A DNA stretch of 64,000 nt from Streptomyces sp. 3214.6 (GTDB taxonomy: Bacteria; Actinomycetota; Actinomycetes; Streptomycetales; Streptomycetaceae), in the NCBI RefSeq assembly GCF_900129855.1, contig NZ_LT670819.1, forward strand, positions 806,001 through 870,000, written 5' to 3'. The position numbers and the translations under genes are program-made. Numbering within the stretch: the first letter of the stretch is position 1; each line of letters begins with the position of its first letter. The notes under the pieces are model-generated. The model made no database searches. It was not told the DNA's origin and saw only the letters and a program-made list of their open reading frames with translations. Positions 30,634-39,348 of the stretch are shown here, one piece after another.

Positions 30634-31203
30634 TCAGGAAGGCTTGACCGCCGAAACCGGGGTGACGGTCACCTTGTTGTCGCACTCGGCCCACCACCCC
30701 TCGTTCAGGGCGACCTGGTGCTTCCCGGAGTGCGGCAGCCCGATGACCATCGTCGGAAACGCCGCCGGGGTCTTGCCCGACACGCAGTAGCCGTCGGCCT
30801 CCCCCTGGACCTGGACGAAGGTCAGCTTCACCCACGCCTTGCCGTGCGGCCGGACCGTCACGGTGGCCGCCCTGCCGGTGCGGGTGACCTTGAGCGGGGT
30901 GTTGTGGGCGGGGGAGCCGTTGCCGGCGCCCGCGACCGTCGGATGGCCCACCAGAACGCACGTCCTCCGGGAGACGTTGGTGAACTGCACGACCGCCGCC
31001 CCGGTCCCGGTCCCGACGGGCGGGTGGACGGCCTGCCGGGCGCTGACCTGGAGGGCGGAGGCCGGGCAGGCGGGCGGCGGGGTGGAGGTGGTGGTGCTCG
31101 CCGCCATGGCGGTGCCGGGCAGGATGCCGGTCACCGCCGCCGCGACGGCCGTGACCGCCGTCGTCGCCAGAGCCGCCCTGCGAACGCCGTTGCTGTGCCG
31201 CAT
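30634..31203 (-). CDS. secreted DUF4232 protein
   Basis: 189 residues. Signal peptide at about 1-34 (cleavage GTAMA-AS), then a Thr/Pro-rich linker. The DUF4232 beta-sandwich starts at PACPASALQVSARQ and includes AVVQFTNVSRRTCVLVGHPT and a C-terminal ...WAECDNKVTVTPV. Two conserved Cys pairs are visible. The family is extracytoplasmic in Streptomyces with no known activity. Framed on both sides by the 87-bp direct repeat, which suggests it was brought in or mobilised as a unit. Confidence 0.8.
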   Translation of the reverse strand: MRHSNGVRRAALATTAVTAVAAAVTGILPGTAMAASTTTSTPPPACPASALQVSARQAVHPPVGTGTGAAVVQFTNVSRRTCVLVGHPTVAGAGNGSPAHNTPLKVTRTGRAATVTVRPHGKAWVKLTFVQVQGEADGYCVSGKTPAAFPTMVIGLPHSGKHQVALNEGWWAECDNKVTVTPVSAVKPS

Positions 31204-31374
31204 GCTGTGGTCCCCCTGAGTCGTCTCGTCCGCGGGTTTCGGTCGTCGGTTGTTGCCCCGCGGTACGCGTGGTCGTAGTACGTGAGTGCAGACAGGGCGG
31301 GAGAGCGGCAGGGTTCCGTGCGGCGACTACTTGTGACGGAACGGTGACGACAGGCTGCACCCGTGCAGATGGCC

Positions 31375-31461
31375 GTCAGGGCAGACAGAAGCACCTCCAG
31401 CGCGCCACGGGCTTTACCACGCCCCCGGCGCGCACCGAAGGTGCGCTGAGTCGCTGACCTG
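31375..31461. repeat. 87-bp direct repeat, copy 2
   Basis: Same orientation as copy 1, hairpin at 31430-31446. It lies in the 309-bp gene-free interval between the DUF4232 gene and the unknown operon; nothing else was recognised there. Confidence 0.7.
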
Positions 31462-31512
31462 CACCTGAACCAGGGGGCTTTGGCCCAGGCGATGTCGGGT
31501 CGCACGTCGCCG

Positions 31513-32304
31513 TCAATCCGGGCCGGGGGCCAACGGTTCGGTCAGTGCGGCGGCCAGGCGCAGGCGGTCGGGGGCGTGTTCGTCCGGGACGACGCGTACG
31601 GCCGCGAAGCGGTCCTGGTGGGCGACGAGGCGCGGGACCCTGCGGAGCACCAGTCGGTCTCCCGGTGCGAGCAGGTTGTCGAGGACGGCCTCAGCGAGGA
31701 GGTGGTTCAGGTGGACCAGGGCGGACGACAGGGTGCAGTCGACGGTGGCCAGGTAGAGGTCCCGGGTGGCAGGCGGGCGGCGCACCGCCGGAGCGTCGGA
31801 CGACGCGGGGCGGGGTATCTCGAAGGCGGTGTCCTGCCCGGTGAGGACCTCCGCGGGAGCCTGGAGGAGCTTGAGCAGGCGACGCAGCGCGGCGGTGGCC
31901 GCGGGCGGGCCCGGTGCGGTCCACGCGGCCGACCGGTCGGGGGCGAGCCGGGCGAGGGGGAATCGGACCCCGAGCTGCTCGGGGTTGCCCGCGAGGAACA
32001 CGGTCCGGGTGAAGGCCCGTCGCCAGGCGGCGGCCTCCGCGGCGCCGAGCCCCAGGGTGTACGCGCAGGTCTGGCGGGCCCAGGCGACGAGGTCCAGGTC
32101 CCGCACCACCACGGCCACGAGGGTGTCGTCGACGTCGTCGGCCGCGGTGGCCGCCGCGCCGGCCGCCTTCAGGCCCGCCGTCGTCGAGAGGTCGTGGCGG
32201 GCGGCCAGTTCGGGCCGTGCGCGGCGCAGGCGCTCCCCCACGGCGGCCCGCAAGGTCCGCTGCACCGCGTCGGTGGCGGCGGACGGGTGCTGGTCCGTGG
32301 TCAC
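31513..32304 (-). CDS. unknown 263-residue protein, last gene of the GH3 operon
   Basis: Soluble, alanine- and arginine-rich. The start is a GTG (32304) overlapping the upstream stop by GTGA; a longer upstream frame is a shadow of the previous gene. Recognisable blocks are VVVRDLDLVAWARQTCAYTLG, AAAWRRAFTRTVFLAGNPEQL and TLSSALVHLNHLLAEAVLDN. I believe I have seen similar proteins under a DUF number (possibly DUF6182) in Streptomyces biosynthetic loci, but this is unverified recall. No catalytic motif is evident. Tight coupling implies the same pathway as the GH3 ligase. Confidence 0.6.
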   Translation of the reverse strand: MTTDQHPSAATDAVQRTLRAAVGERLRRARPELAARHDLSTTAGLKAAGAAATAADDVDDTLVAVVVRDLDLVAWARQTCAYTLGLGAAEAAAWRRAFTRTVFLAGNPEQLGVRFPLARLAPDRSAAWTAPGPPAATAALRRLLKLLQAPAEVLTGQDTAFEIPRPASSDAPAVRRPPATRDLYLATVDCTLSSALVHLNHLLAEAVLDNLLAPGDRLVLRRVPRLVAHQDRFAAVRVVPDEHAPDRLRLAAALTEPLAPGPD

Positions 32305-33500
32305 AGGTACACCCCCGTCAGGAGGTCGCCCGGGGGCCGGCGGCGTCTGCCGAGGAGGGACGAGGTCAGCCGGTAGGGGTCGATGTGAAGGTGGGACCCG
32401 CGGTGGCGGGCGACGCGTTCGGCGAGCGGCCCAGCGGCCGGCTGCGAGTCCGTGTGGGCCGCCGTCAGGAGGCGCTCGGCGCGGCCGAGACACTGGTGCA
32501 GCAGGTCGGGACGGTACCCCTCGGCCTGGCCGGGACCGAGTACGGCGATGAAGTACAGCCGCATGCCGAGGCGTACGACGGCCGGGCTGTGTCCGGACCG
32601 GGCGGCGGCGAGCAGAGCGCGGGCGTCGTGGTCGCGCCAGCCGCCCTCCCGTGCGGAGCGGATCACGCCGTCGATCGGTACCCGTCCGACGGGTACTCGG
32701 ACCACACTGGGCCCGAGCGCCGTGAGGACGCGGGCGAGGCGTTGGTAGTCGGGGTCCAGCTGGCTGTCGTAGAGGAGGACGACCTCGTCGTACCTGGGTG
32801 CCAGGGGGAGGAGTTCGCTCATGGCGCAGGCGAGGTAGTTGGGCCGGCCGTCGGCGCTGACCAGGGGCCGCAGCGGTAACCCGTGGCGGGTGAGGTCGAG
32901 GAAGACCGGGCCGCCGAGAGCCCGTTGGTCCAGACACATCCCGAGGGCGTCGAGCCCGGCGATCGTCTCGTCCAGGCCGAGTCCCGGCGGCTGGTGGGCG
33001 AGCAGTCCTGGGTCGGTCAGGCCGAGTTCGGCGTACTGCCCGGCCCAGATGCCGAGGACTCTGGCGGCGGCGGGGTGCGTCCAGCCGTGCGTGACGGCGT
33101 CCGCGTAGGGGCGCAGGGCGGACGCCGGGACGTGCTCGTCGGCCGCGCGGAACGCGACGTACAGGTCCCCGATCTCGCGTTCGTCGAGGGAGGCATAGTC
33201 CCTGTCGCCGTACCGGCGGTCGAGGAACTCCCAGAAGCCGAGGGTCTGTTCGGTGGGGTGGTAGGTGGTGTGGCTGTAGCGGAGGGTGACGTCGGCGACG
33301 TGATGGGTGGCCCGGTACATCACGTCTGACCAGAGCAGTCCCTTGAGGTGGCTGGGGGTGAGCGGCTTGGAAGGGGTGACGGTGACGGGGGCCAGCAGCA
33401 CGCGGTGCCGGGGGGAGCGGGGCTCGGGCAGGCGGTGCGCGGCGAGCGGGGTGGCGACGGCCGTCGCCGCGTGTGAGCTCGCCGTGCCGTTCTCGCTCAC
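32301..33500 (-). CDS. unknown 399-residue protein in the GH3 operon
   Basis: Starts at a GTG overlapping the methyltransferase stop (GTGA) and itself overlaps the next gene. Conserved-looking blocks are MYRATHHVADVTLRYSHTTY, LDLTRHGLPLRPLVSADGRP and EVVLLYDSQLDPDYQRLARV, followed by an arginine-rich C-terminus. It is soluble, with no P-loop, SAM motif or metal motif I can name. The YDSQLDPDY patch with its acidic residues could be catalytic, but that is a guess. Not recognised. Confidence 0.6.
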   Translation of the reverse strand: MSENGTASSHAATAVATPLAAHRLPEPRSPRHRVLLAPVTVTPSKPLTPSHLKGLLWSDVMYRATHHVADVTLRYSHTTYHPTEQTLGFWEFLDRRYGDRDYASLDEREIGDLYVAFRAADEHVPASALRPYADAVTHGWTHPAAARVLGIWAGQYAELGLTDPGLLAHQPPGLGLDETIAGLDALGMCLDQRALGGPVFLDLTRHGLPLRPLVSADGRPNYLACAMSELLPLAPRYDEVVLLYDSQLDPDYQRLARVLTALGPSVVRVPVGRVPIDGVIRSAREGGWRDHDARALLAAARSGHSPAVVRLGMRLYFIAVLGPGQAEGYRPDLLHQCLGRAERLLTAAHTDSQPAAGPLAERVARHRGSHLHIDPYRLTSSLLGRRRRPPGDLLTGVYL

Positions 33501-34393
33501 CGGGGTGTCCGCAGTGAGCCGTGGACGAAGAACACGCGGCGCACTCCCCGCACGTCCCGGGGTGGTACCGGATCGGGCCAGCGGTCGAAGTCGGCTCCCT
33601 CGTCTCCGGGTTGACGGACCGTCACCGTGTACCCGCACGCGTCGAAGAGGCGTTCGGGCTCGTCGCTGCCGGACACCCAGGGAGTCCCCCAGTCCTCGAA
33701 CACGGAGAGCAGCGGCTTCATGTCGGGCAGCGTCAGGGCGGTGGTGTTCACCAGGTCGGCGGCGATCTCGCTGCCGGGTGCGCAGCAGGCGGCGATCCTG
33801 GTCAGCAACCGGTGCACCTCGTCCTGCGGAAGGTAGTACAGCAGGCCTTCCAGCACCCACACCGAGGGGCGGGTCGGATCGTACCCACTCTCCCGCAGCG
33901 TCTTCTCCCAGTCGGGGCCGGTGAGGTCGGCCGCGACGGTGTGCAGGTCCGCGCGGGGGGTGGCCTCGGCCAGCCGCTGCCGCTTGTGGCCGAGCAGGGC
34001 GGGCCTGTCGATCTCGAACCACCGGGTGCCGGCCGGCCAGCGCAGGCGGAAGACCCGGGTGTCGAGGCCCGCGGGTGCCAGCACGACCTGCCGTACGCCT
34101 CGTTCGTGGGTGAGGTGACGCAGGTGGTCGTCGAGGAAACGGGTGCGGATGGCGTTGAAGTCGGGAGTGCTGGGCACGTCCTGGTCGCCCGGGCGGCGGC
34201 CGGTCGCCGCGGCGAGCTCGGCGAGCAGCGCCCAGCCGGCGTCCCCGGCCAGACCGGCGGCGTACGGGTCCGTGTACAACCGGTCCGCGCGGCTGGTCTC
34301 GGCGGCCCGCAGCGCGGCGGTGAGCAGCGCGGTGCGCTCCAGCGCGGTCAGCTCAGGCGGATGGGTGGCGATGTGGTTCCCGTGCGCGATCAT
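33497..34393 (-). CDS. TIGR00027/PPM1-type SAM-dependent methyltransferase
   Basis: 298 residues. Family signatures: RTALLTAALRAAE near the N-terminus, RTRFLDDHL, VVLAPAGLDTRVFRLRW (motif I region, about 104-120), FEIDRPALLGHKR and WVLEGLLYYLPQDEV. These belong to leucine-carboxyl-methyltransferase-like enzymes that O-methylate carboxylates or hydroxyls of small molecules. ATG at 34393 overlaps the GH3 stop (ATGA). It probably methylates an acid or amide-linked product of the neighbouring ligase (inference). Confidence 0.8.
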   Translation of the reverse strand: MIAHGNHIATHPPELTALERTALLTAALRAAETSRADRLYTDPYAAGLAGDAGWALLAELAAATGRRPGDQDVPSTPDFNAIRTRFLDDHLRHLTHERGVRQVVLAPAGLDTRVFRLRWPAGTRWFEIDRPALLGHKRQRLAEATPRADLHTVAADLTGPDWEKTLRESGYDPTRPSVWVLEGLLYYLPQDEVHRLLTRIAACCAPGSEIAADLVNTTALTLPDMKPLLSVFEDWGTPWVSGSDEPERLFDACGYTVTVRQPGDEGADFDRWPDPVPPRDVRGVRRVFFVHGSLRTPR

Positions 34394-36102
34394 GCGGAGT
34401 CCTCCTGAGGCAACGAGCCCGGTGCCGCTGCGGCGGGGCCGACGAGCCGCTCCCACTGAGCGGGGTCCTGGCGGAAGAGCCGGTCCTTGACCTGGGTGGG
34501 CCGTACGCCGCCGGCCACGGTGTCCTGCCAGTCGCGCAGGAAGGCGTCGGCGGGCAGCCGGAGTGTGGTGGGCGCGGCGAGCCGGCCGGCGGCCCGTGCC
34601 GCGCGGTAGCCCGCCGACTCGCGGGCCAGTGCGTCGTCGAGCCGGGCGCCGAACGCGAGGGACTCGTCCTCGTGCCAGGGGGTGGTGGGCGCCACGGCGA
34701 AGACGTACCGGCCGATGCCGTCCTCGGTGTCCACCCGGGCGGCGGCGTTGCGCAGTTCGAGCCCGGTGGCGTCGAGGGCGCCGGACAGGGCCCGGATGAC
34801 CTGGGCGTCGCGCAGCCGCTCCCCCGCGTGGTCGCTGCGGGTGGCGCGCCCCGCGTAGGCGAGACGGGGTACGCCGTGGACCCGGTCGACCACCCGGACG
34901 ATGTCCCCTACGGCGTAGCGGTAGAGCCCGCCGACGTGGCTGAAGACGACGTGGTAGTCGCGCCCCGGTTCGAGCTCCTCGGACAGCAGGGTCGGCGCGT
35001 CGGTTGTGAGGTTCTCGTCGGCGTCGACGAACTCGTACACGGACGCGGTGACGACGAGGCTTCCAGCACTGCCGTGCCGGTCGAGGGCGACGGCCACCGG
35101 GCCCTCGGAGGCGGCGACCGGGGCGGGCAGTACCGTGACGCCGGCGCCGAACTCCTCCCGCAGCCGGGGCAGATAGAGGGTGGCGAGCCCGGTGGTCCAG
35201 CAGAACAGCACGCGCAGCCGGGGCCATACGTGGGCCGGGCGCACGGCGCCGAACCGGTCGGCGATGTGCTCCAGTTCGGCCGCGCGGGCCGGGTCGGGGC
35301 TGTCGTACGGGAAGCCGCCGAGGGTGCCGTCGCGGATCTCCTTGACGATCCGCGGCCACCACAGGCGCAGTTGGTGGGGCAGGGCCGCGACCATGGCCGG
35401 GTTGATCCCGATGACGCAGCGGACGTCGCCCGCGACCGCGAGGCGCAGCCGCAGATACGCCTTCTCCAGGTGGTCCTGGGCGGCGACCGGCACGGGCAGT
35501 TCCGCCCAGGGGGCGTCGGTGCCGGGCTCGGCGGAGAGGCGCTCGCCGAAAATCTCCCCGAAGTTCACCTGGCTGGCGCCGACATGGGGCTTGCCGGAGC
35601 GGGTGGTGGGCGGGGCGGTGAGCGGGTCGTGCTTCAGATTGAGCACCGCGTCCGGGCTGTGCAGCACCTCGGGGAAGTGGGCGAGAAGCGGTGCCCAGGC
35701 GGCGTAGTAGAAGGGGAAGAACGTGGTGCGCATGAAGCGGGGGGTGACCGGGATCTTCTTGCGGGCGCCGGTGCTTCCGCTGCTGGTGAAGAAGACGGCG
35801 GGCCGGTCGGCGGTCAGGACGTTCGCCTCACCGGCCGCGCTCCGCTCGATCCAGGGTTCGAGGTCGGCATACGTCTGGATGGGCACCGCCCTGCGGTATT
35901 CGTCGAGGGTGCGTACGCGGCCGAAGCCGTGGGCGGCGCCGTAGTCGGTGCCCGCGTTGAACTCCAGTAGGTCGGCGAGGACTTGGCGGCGCTGTCCAGC
36001 CGGATCGGCGAGGGCGGTCAGCAGCTTCGCCCGTTCCGCTTGGACCCGCGCGGTATAGCGCGCCGCGCGGTCCGGATCCGTCCGCGAGTCAGCGGAGTTC
36101 AT
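34390..36102 (-). CDS. GH3-family acyl-adenylating amide/ester ligase
   Basis: 570 residues. The ATP-binding signature FFTSSGSTGARKKIPVT is at about 106-122, with later motifs in LPAPVAASEGPVAVALD and YRYAVGDIVRVV. This is the GH3 fold known from plant auxin/jasmonate amino-acid conjugases and several bacterial homologues. It activates a carboxylic acid as the acyl-AMP and transfers it to an amine or other nucleophile. It overlaps the upstream kinase-like gene by 14 bp and the downstream methyltransferase by 4 bp. The substrate is unknown. Confidence 0.85.
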   Translation of the reverse strand: MNSADSRTDPDRAARYTARVQAERAKLLTALADPAGQRRQVLADLLEFNAGTDYGAAHGFGRVRTLDEYRRAVPIQTYADLEPWIERSAAGEANVLTADRPAVFFTSSGSTGARKKIPVTPRFMRTTFFPFYYAAWAPLLAHFPEVLHSPDAVLNLKHDPLTAPPTTRSGKPHVGASQVNFGEIFGERLSAEPGTDAPWAELPVPVAAQDHLEKAYLRLRLAVAGDVRCVIGINPAMVAALPHQLRLWWPRIVKEIRDGTLGGFPYDSPDPARAAELEHIADRFGAVRPAHVWPRLRVLFCWTTGLATLYLPRLREEFGAGVTVLPAPVAASEGPVAVALDRHGSAGSLVVTASVYEFVDADENLTTDAPTLLSEELEPGRDYHVVFSHVGGLYRYAVGDIVRVVDRVHGVPRLAYAGRATRSDHAGERLRDAQVIRALSGALDATGLELRNAAARVDTEDGIGRYVFAVAPTTPWHEDESLAFGARLDDALARESAGYRAARAAGRLAAPTTLRLPADAFLRDWQDTVAGGVRPTQVKDRLFRQDPAQWERLVGPAAAAPGSLPQEDSA

Positions 36103-36814
36103 GGGTGATCAGCTCCCGTACGGTGGCCGCGGTCCGCGCGGCGTCGGTCTGTTCCGCGAGGACGGTCACGGGCAGGTCCCGTATCTCCTCGCGCACGAGC
36201 CGGTCGAGGTCGGTCTGGTAGCGCTTGAATCCGTACGGCTCCGGCTGCGGGCCGTAGTGCTCGAGGCGGTTGACTTCGGCGCCGTCGTGCGAGCGGCGCC
36301 AGGCGCTCTCAGGGGTGACGTCGAGGTAGATGACCCGGCCCGGTCGGGGAAAGGACCGCCACCAGGTGAGGAGGGGCTCGTCGGGCACTCCGGCCAGCCG
36401 GCACTTCGCGAGGAACTTGTAGTAGTAGGAGTCGACGACGGCGGGGGTCAGCGGATCGCCGCTCATGAGCTGGTCCCGCAGATGCACGACGGCCGTGTTC
36501 ACCATCGCCGCGAAAAAGTCGAGGGACCACCGGGTCTCGTGCGGTGCGACGTCCTTCACCACGTCCCGGCGCAGGCGTCCGATCAGGGCGTGCTCCGGCG
36601 CCAGAAAGGTGTCGTCGAGGGAGACGAGGCGCCAGGGCGTGGCCGTGCGCCTCAATTCGGCGAGCACCGACGACTTTCCCGCGTAGTCCGGTCCGAGAAG
36701 TACGAAGAATGGAGGGATGGCGCTGCCCTGGTGCTCGTACGCGCCCGGTGTTCCGTCCGACGAATGCGAGGCTTTTCGGTGCGACGACACCTCATGGTTA
36801 CGGATGGAGGGCAC
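36089..36814 (-). CDS. P-loop kinase-like protein (thymidylate-kinase-like fold)
   Basis: 241 residues. The P-loop FFVLLGPDYAGKSS lies at about 36-49. A conserved VVDSYYYKFLAKCRLAG block recalls the substrate and lid part of dNMP kinases, with RVIYLDVTPESAWRRS resembling the later strand and lid arginines. The Asp before the loop glycine (GPDYAGKS) replaces the usual GxxxxGKT spacing but keeps GKS. First gene of the five-gene operon; GTG start with AGGAGAGG upstream. It may phosphorylate the small molecule handled by the GH3 enzyme rather than a nucleotide (inference). Confidence 0.7.
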   Translation of the reverse strand: MPSIRNHEVSSHRKASHSSDGTPGAYEHQGSAIPPFFVLLGPDYAGKSSVLAELRRTATPWRLVSLDDTFLAPEHALIGRLRRDVVKDVAPHETRWSLDFFAAMVNTAVVHLRDQLMSGDPLTPAVVDSYYYKFLAKCRLAGVPDEPLLTWWRSFPRPGRVIYLDVTPESAWRRSHDGAEVNRLEHYGPQPEPYGFKRYQTDLDRLVREEIRDLPVTVLAEQTDAARTAATVRELITHELR

Positions 36815-36956
36815 AGCGCGTTTCCTCTCCTTACCGAGTCTCGTGGAATTCCTGCCCGGTGCGGACGCCGTGCGAAGGGAGCGGCGGCCCCGTCGCAGAG
36901 ATCCGCTCGGTCGGGCAGCGGGTGGTCCATGGCCTTCTGCCTGGGGGACGGACTCG

Positions 36957-37757
36957 TCAGTCCGTCAGGGGTCGCTGTCCCCACGCGGAGATCAGCAGGG
37001 TGGTCATGTCCTGGCCCCGGGGAGTGCCGAGGGAGTCGATGAAGTCGGCGAGCTGCTCGGCCGTGACCAGGCCGCTGTCCACCAGGGTGTGCCCCTCCTG
37101 ACGCAGCCGGGTGCCGATCAGCTCGTCGTCGGCCGCAGACTGGCCGGGACCGGCGGGGGTCACCTTCGAGTCGACGTCCGTGAGCCCCGCCCGGGCCAGG
37201 GCGGCGGGCAGGCCGCGGGCCCACCGCATGTCGGCGCCCTGGGCCTCCATCCGCCGCACGTAGGCGCCGACAAGGGCCCTGCCGACGGGGGTGGGGGCGT
37301 GCTCGGCGGGGAGGTAGTAGAAGTCCTCGGCCACCAGCCAGCCGCCCGGCGCCAGCCACCGGGTGATGCGGCGGAGCGCTTCCTCGGGTTCCCGTAGGTG
37401 CTCCAGGACGGCACGGGCGATGATCAGGTCGAACGTGCCGTCCGGAAACTCCGCTGCGGTCAGGTCCTCCTGACGGACACTCAGGTTGTCGGCCCGGCCG
37501 GGTTCCAGATACCCGGTGTCGGTGTCCAGCGCGAGCACCGATCCCTCGCTCACCCGCTCCGCCAGCCAGTACGACAGGGACCCGGCGCCGGCCCCGAGGT
37601 CGAGGCAGCGCCAAATCGGTGCGAGGGGCAGCCGGCCGATGATGCCGGTGCTCACCGCGTCGTACTTCTTCTCGAACAGCCGTAGCTGGTCGAGCGGCGA
37701 GAGGTGCCCCTTGGTCAGCGATCCGGTGCTTCGGGTGGACTGGGCGTCCGTTGTCAT
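36957..37757 (-). CDS. class I SAM-dependent methyltransferase
   Basis: 266 residues. SAM motif I is CLDLGAGAGSLSYWLAERV at about 50-68, the acidic motif ALDTDTGYLEPG, and motif II FDLIIARAVLEHLREPEEAL. Resembles small-molecule O-methyltransferases of antibiotic clusters. GGAGGAAG precedes the ATG. It sits between the GH3 operon and the monooxygenase/NmrA pair and could serve either set; a role in tailoring the polyketide is plausible. Confidence 0.8.
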   Translation of the reverse strand: MTTDAQSTRSTGSLTKGHLSPLDQLRLFEKKYDAVSTGIIGRLPLAPIWRCLDLGAGAGSLSYWLAERVSEGSVLALDTDTGYLEPGRADNLSVRQEDLTAAEFPDGTFDLIIARAVLEHLREPEEALRRITRWLAPGGWLVAEDFYYLPAEHAPTPVGRALVGAYVRRMEAQGADMRWARGLPAALARAGLTDVDSKVTPAGPGQSAADDELIGTRLRQEGHTLVDSGLVTAEQLADFIDSLGTPRGQDMTTLLISAWGQRPLTD

Positions 37758-37838
37758 GCCTGTCTCTTCCTCCGGGCGAGTACGGATGACGCATGGCGGT
37801 GGCGAACCGGGCCGGCGGGAGACGGGCCGGCCGGTCCC

Positions 37839-38492
37839 CTACCCGGCTGCGGCGGTCTCGGCGACCAGGGTGCACAGGAGGAGATCGGGCGGCGCGACCT
37901 CCAGGTCGCCGATGTCCTGCTGCCCAGCCGCGTTGCGCCGATCGGCCATGTACGCCTCGAAGGCGCCGCGGTCGGCCCATTGCGGGTAGTTGATGTAGGT
38001 CCTGCCGTCGGCGCTGATGTACGGCGTCGCCGAGATGAATCCGGGGAAGTCCTGCTTCCAGTCGCCGCTGCGGCGCAGCAGGTCCGCCATGGCCTGGGCG
38101 GCCGCGTGGTCGGCGACGTACCGGACAGCGACGCAGACCAGGCCGGGTGGGCGGCCGGCCGCCGGTCCCCGCACGCCGGGCGACGGGGTACCGCCGACCA
38201 GGTCTGTGCGGAGCATGACCGTGCGGCCGAGCCGGGCCAGGAGCGTCTCTGAGAGGCCGGCCGGGTAGCCGTCCCGGGCGCTCGCCTCGTCCCGCCAGGC
38301 CACCGAGTGCACGACGACGTCCCGGTCGAGGCCGAGGTGGGTACGGGAGGAGAGGAATCCGTCCAGCCGGTGGATCCGGTCCGCGACCTCCGCCTCCACC
38401 CCCTCGACCGCCTTGTTCGACGCCTGCGGTCCGTCCGTGCGCAGGATGAGGAAGGTACGGAAGCCTTCCTGCGTCCCGTCAGCGGAAGTCAT
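37839..38492 (-). CDS. tandem antibiotic-biosynthesis-monooxygenase (ABM) protein
   Basis: 217 residues made of two ABM-type ferredoxin-like halves. The first is about 10-100 (FLILRTDGPQASNKAV to VVHSVAWRDEASAR). The second is about 115-215 (VCVAVRYVADHAAAQAMADL to YINYPQWADRGAFEAYMAD). Duplicated ABM proteins in polyketide clusters act as cofactor-free anthrone/quinone-forming oxygenases or, in the JadG/GilOII/AlpJ group, as B-ring-cleaving oxygenases. I cannot distinguish these by eye. Its start overlaps the NmrA gene by 14 bp, suggesting a shared step. Confidence 0.75.
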   Translation of the reverse strand: MTSADGTQEGFRTFLILRTDGPQASNKAVEGVEAEVADRIHRLDGFLSSRTHLGLDRDVVVHSVAWRDEASARDGYPAGLSETLLARLGRTVMLRTDLVGGTPSPGVRGPAAGRPPGLVCVAVRYVADHAAAQAMADLLRRSGDWKQDFPGFISATPYISADGRTYINYPQWADRGAFEAYMADRRNAAGQQDIGDLEVAPPDLLLCTLVAETAAAG

Positions 38493-39348
38493 CGGCGAAC
38501 TCCGCGGCCCACTCGCGGAAGGTGCGCGGCGGACGGCCGATGACCTCTTCCACCGTCGTGGTGATCAGTTCGGGCTCCTGCGTGAGCATGGCGAAGTAGT
38601 CGAGGGCGCCGCTGGCGTACGCGGGCGGCCAGCCCGCGGACACCATGGCCTTCAGGGCGGCCTCGGCCGGCACGTCCTCCCAGCTCAGCTCGCGCCCGAT
38701 CAGCTCGCCGATGATCTTCACCTGCTCGATCTGGGTGAGGACCTCGGGACCGGTGACGACAAGACGCCGGCCCGCGAGTTCGCCGCCGGTCAGGGCGCGG
38801 ACGGCGACGGCGGCGACGTCCTCCTCGTGGATGGAGGAGCGGGCGGCGGCGCCGTAGGGGGAACGCACCACGCCGGTCGCCTTGATCTGCTGGGCGTAGG
38901 AGAGCCGGGCGTTGGCGGTGAACCCGGTGGTCTGGAGGAACGTCCACTCCAGGCCGGTCTTCTCGATCAGCCCTTCCAGGTAGGCGTGGCAGTTGTTGTC
39001 GGCGTGCTCGTAGCCGATGTGCACCCCGATCGAGGAGACGAAGACGACGCGCCTGGCCTGTCGTTCGATGCGCTCCAGGACCGCCGGGGCCGTGTCGACG
39101 TTCAGGGTGAAGAACGGCCACATCAGCAGGACGGACTCGACGCCGTCGAGGGCGGGCAGCAGACTGTCGGGGTCGGCCAGGTCGCCGTGGAAGACCTCGA
39201 CTCCCTCGTCCGGCAGGCGTCCCGCCCTGGGGTCGTCCGCCAGGAGCAGTGCGCGGGTGGGGACGCCCTCGCCGATCAGCTGACGGACGACGTTGGGGCC
39301 GACGTTTCCGGTGGCTCCGATGACCAGAGTCGTATTGGCCGCACCCAT
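38479..39348 (-). CDS. NmrA-like NAD(P)-binding oxidoreductase
   Basis: 289 residues. Rossmann motif LVIGATGNVGPNVVRQL at about 8-24, then VFVSSIGVH and a YEHADNNCHAYLEGLIEKTG helix typical of NmrA/HSCARG and atypical SDRs. Close relatives in aromatic polyketide clusters act as ketone or quinone reductases. It is directly coupled with the downstream tandem-ABM gene. The precise substrate is unknown. Confidence 0.8.
   Translation of the reverse strand: MGAANTTLVIGATGNVGPNVVRQLIGEGVPTRALLLADDPRAGRLPDEGVEVFHGDLADPDSLLPALDGVESVLLMWPFFTLNVDTAPAVLERIERQARRVVFVSSIGVHIGYEHADNNCHAYLEGLIEKTGLEWTFLQTTGFTANARLSYAQQIKATGVVRSPYGAAARSSIHEEDVAAVAVRALTGGELAGRRLVVTGPEVLTQIEQVKIIGELIGRELSWEDVPAEAALKAMVSAGWPPAYASGALDYFAMLTQEPELITTTVEEVIGRPPRTFREWAAEFADDFR

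Noticed and set aside
30316..31505. Similar small proteins with TQRTFGA and GALEVLLSALT on the minus strand, and QKHLQRATGFTT on the plus strand
   Set aside because: Their similarity is explained by the 87-bp DNA repeat, and frames are open on both strands of it; probably not genes.
32304..32937. Longer start for the 263-residue protein, giving 474 residues
   Set aside because: The extra part is an Arg/Pro-rich shadow of the upstream gene; the GTG at 32304 with GTGA overlap fits the operon.
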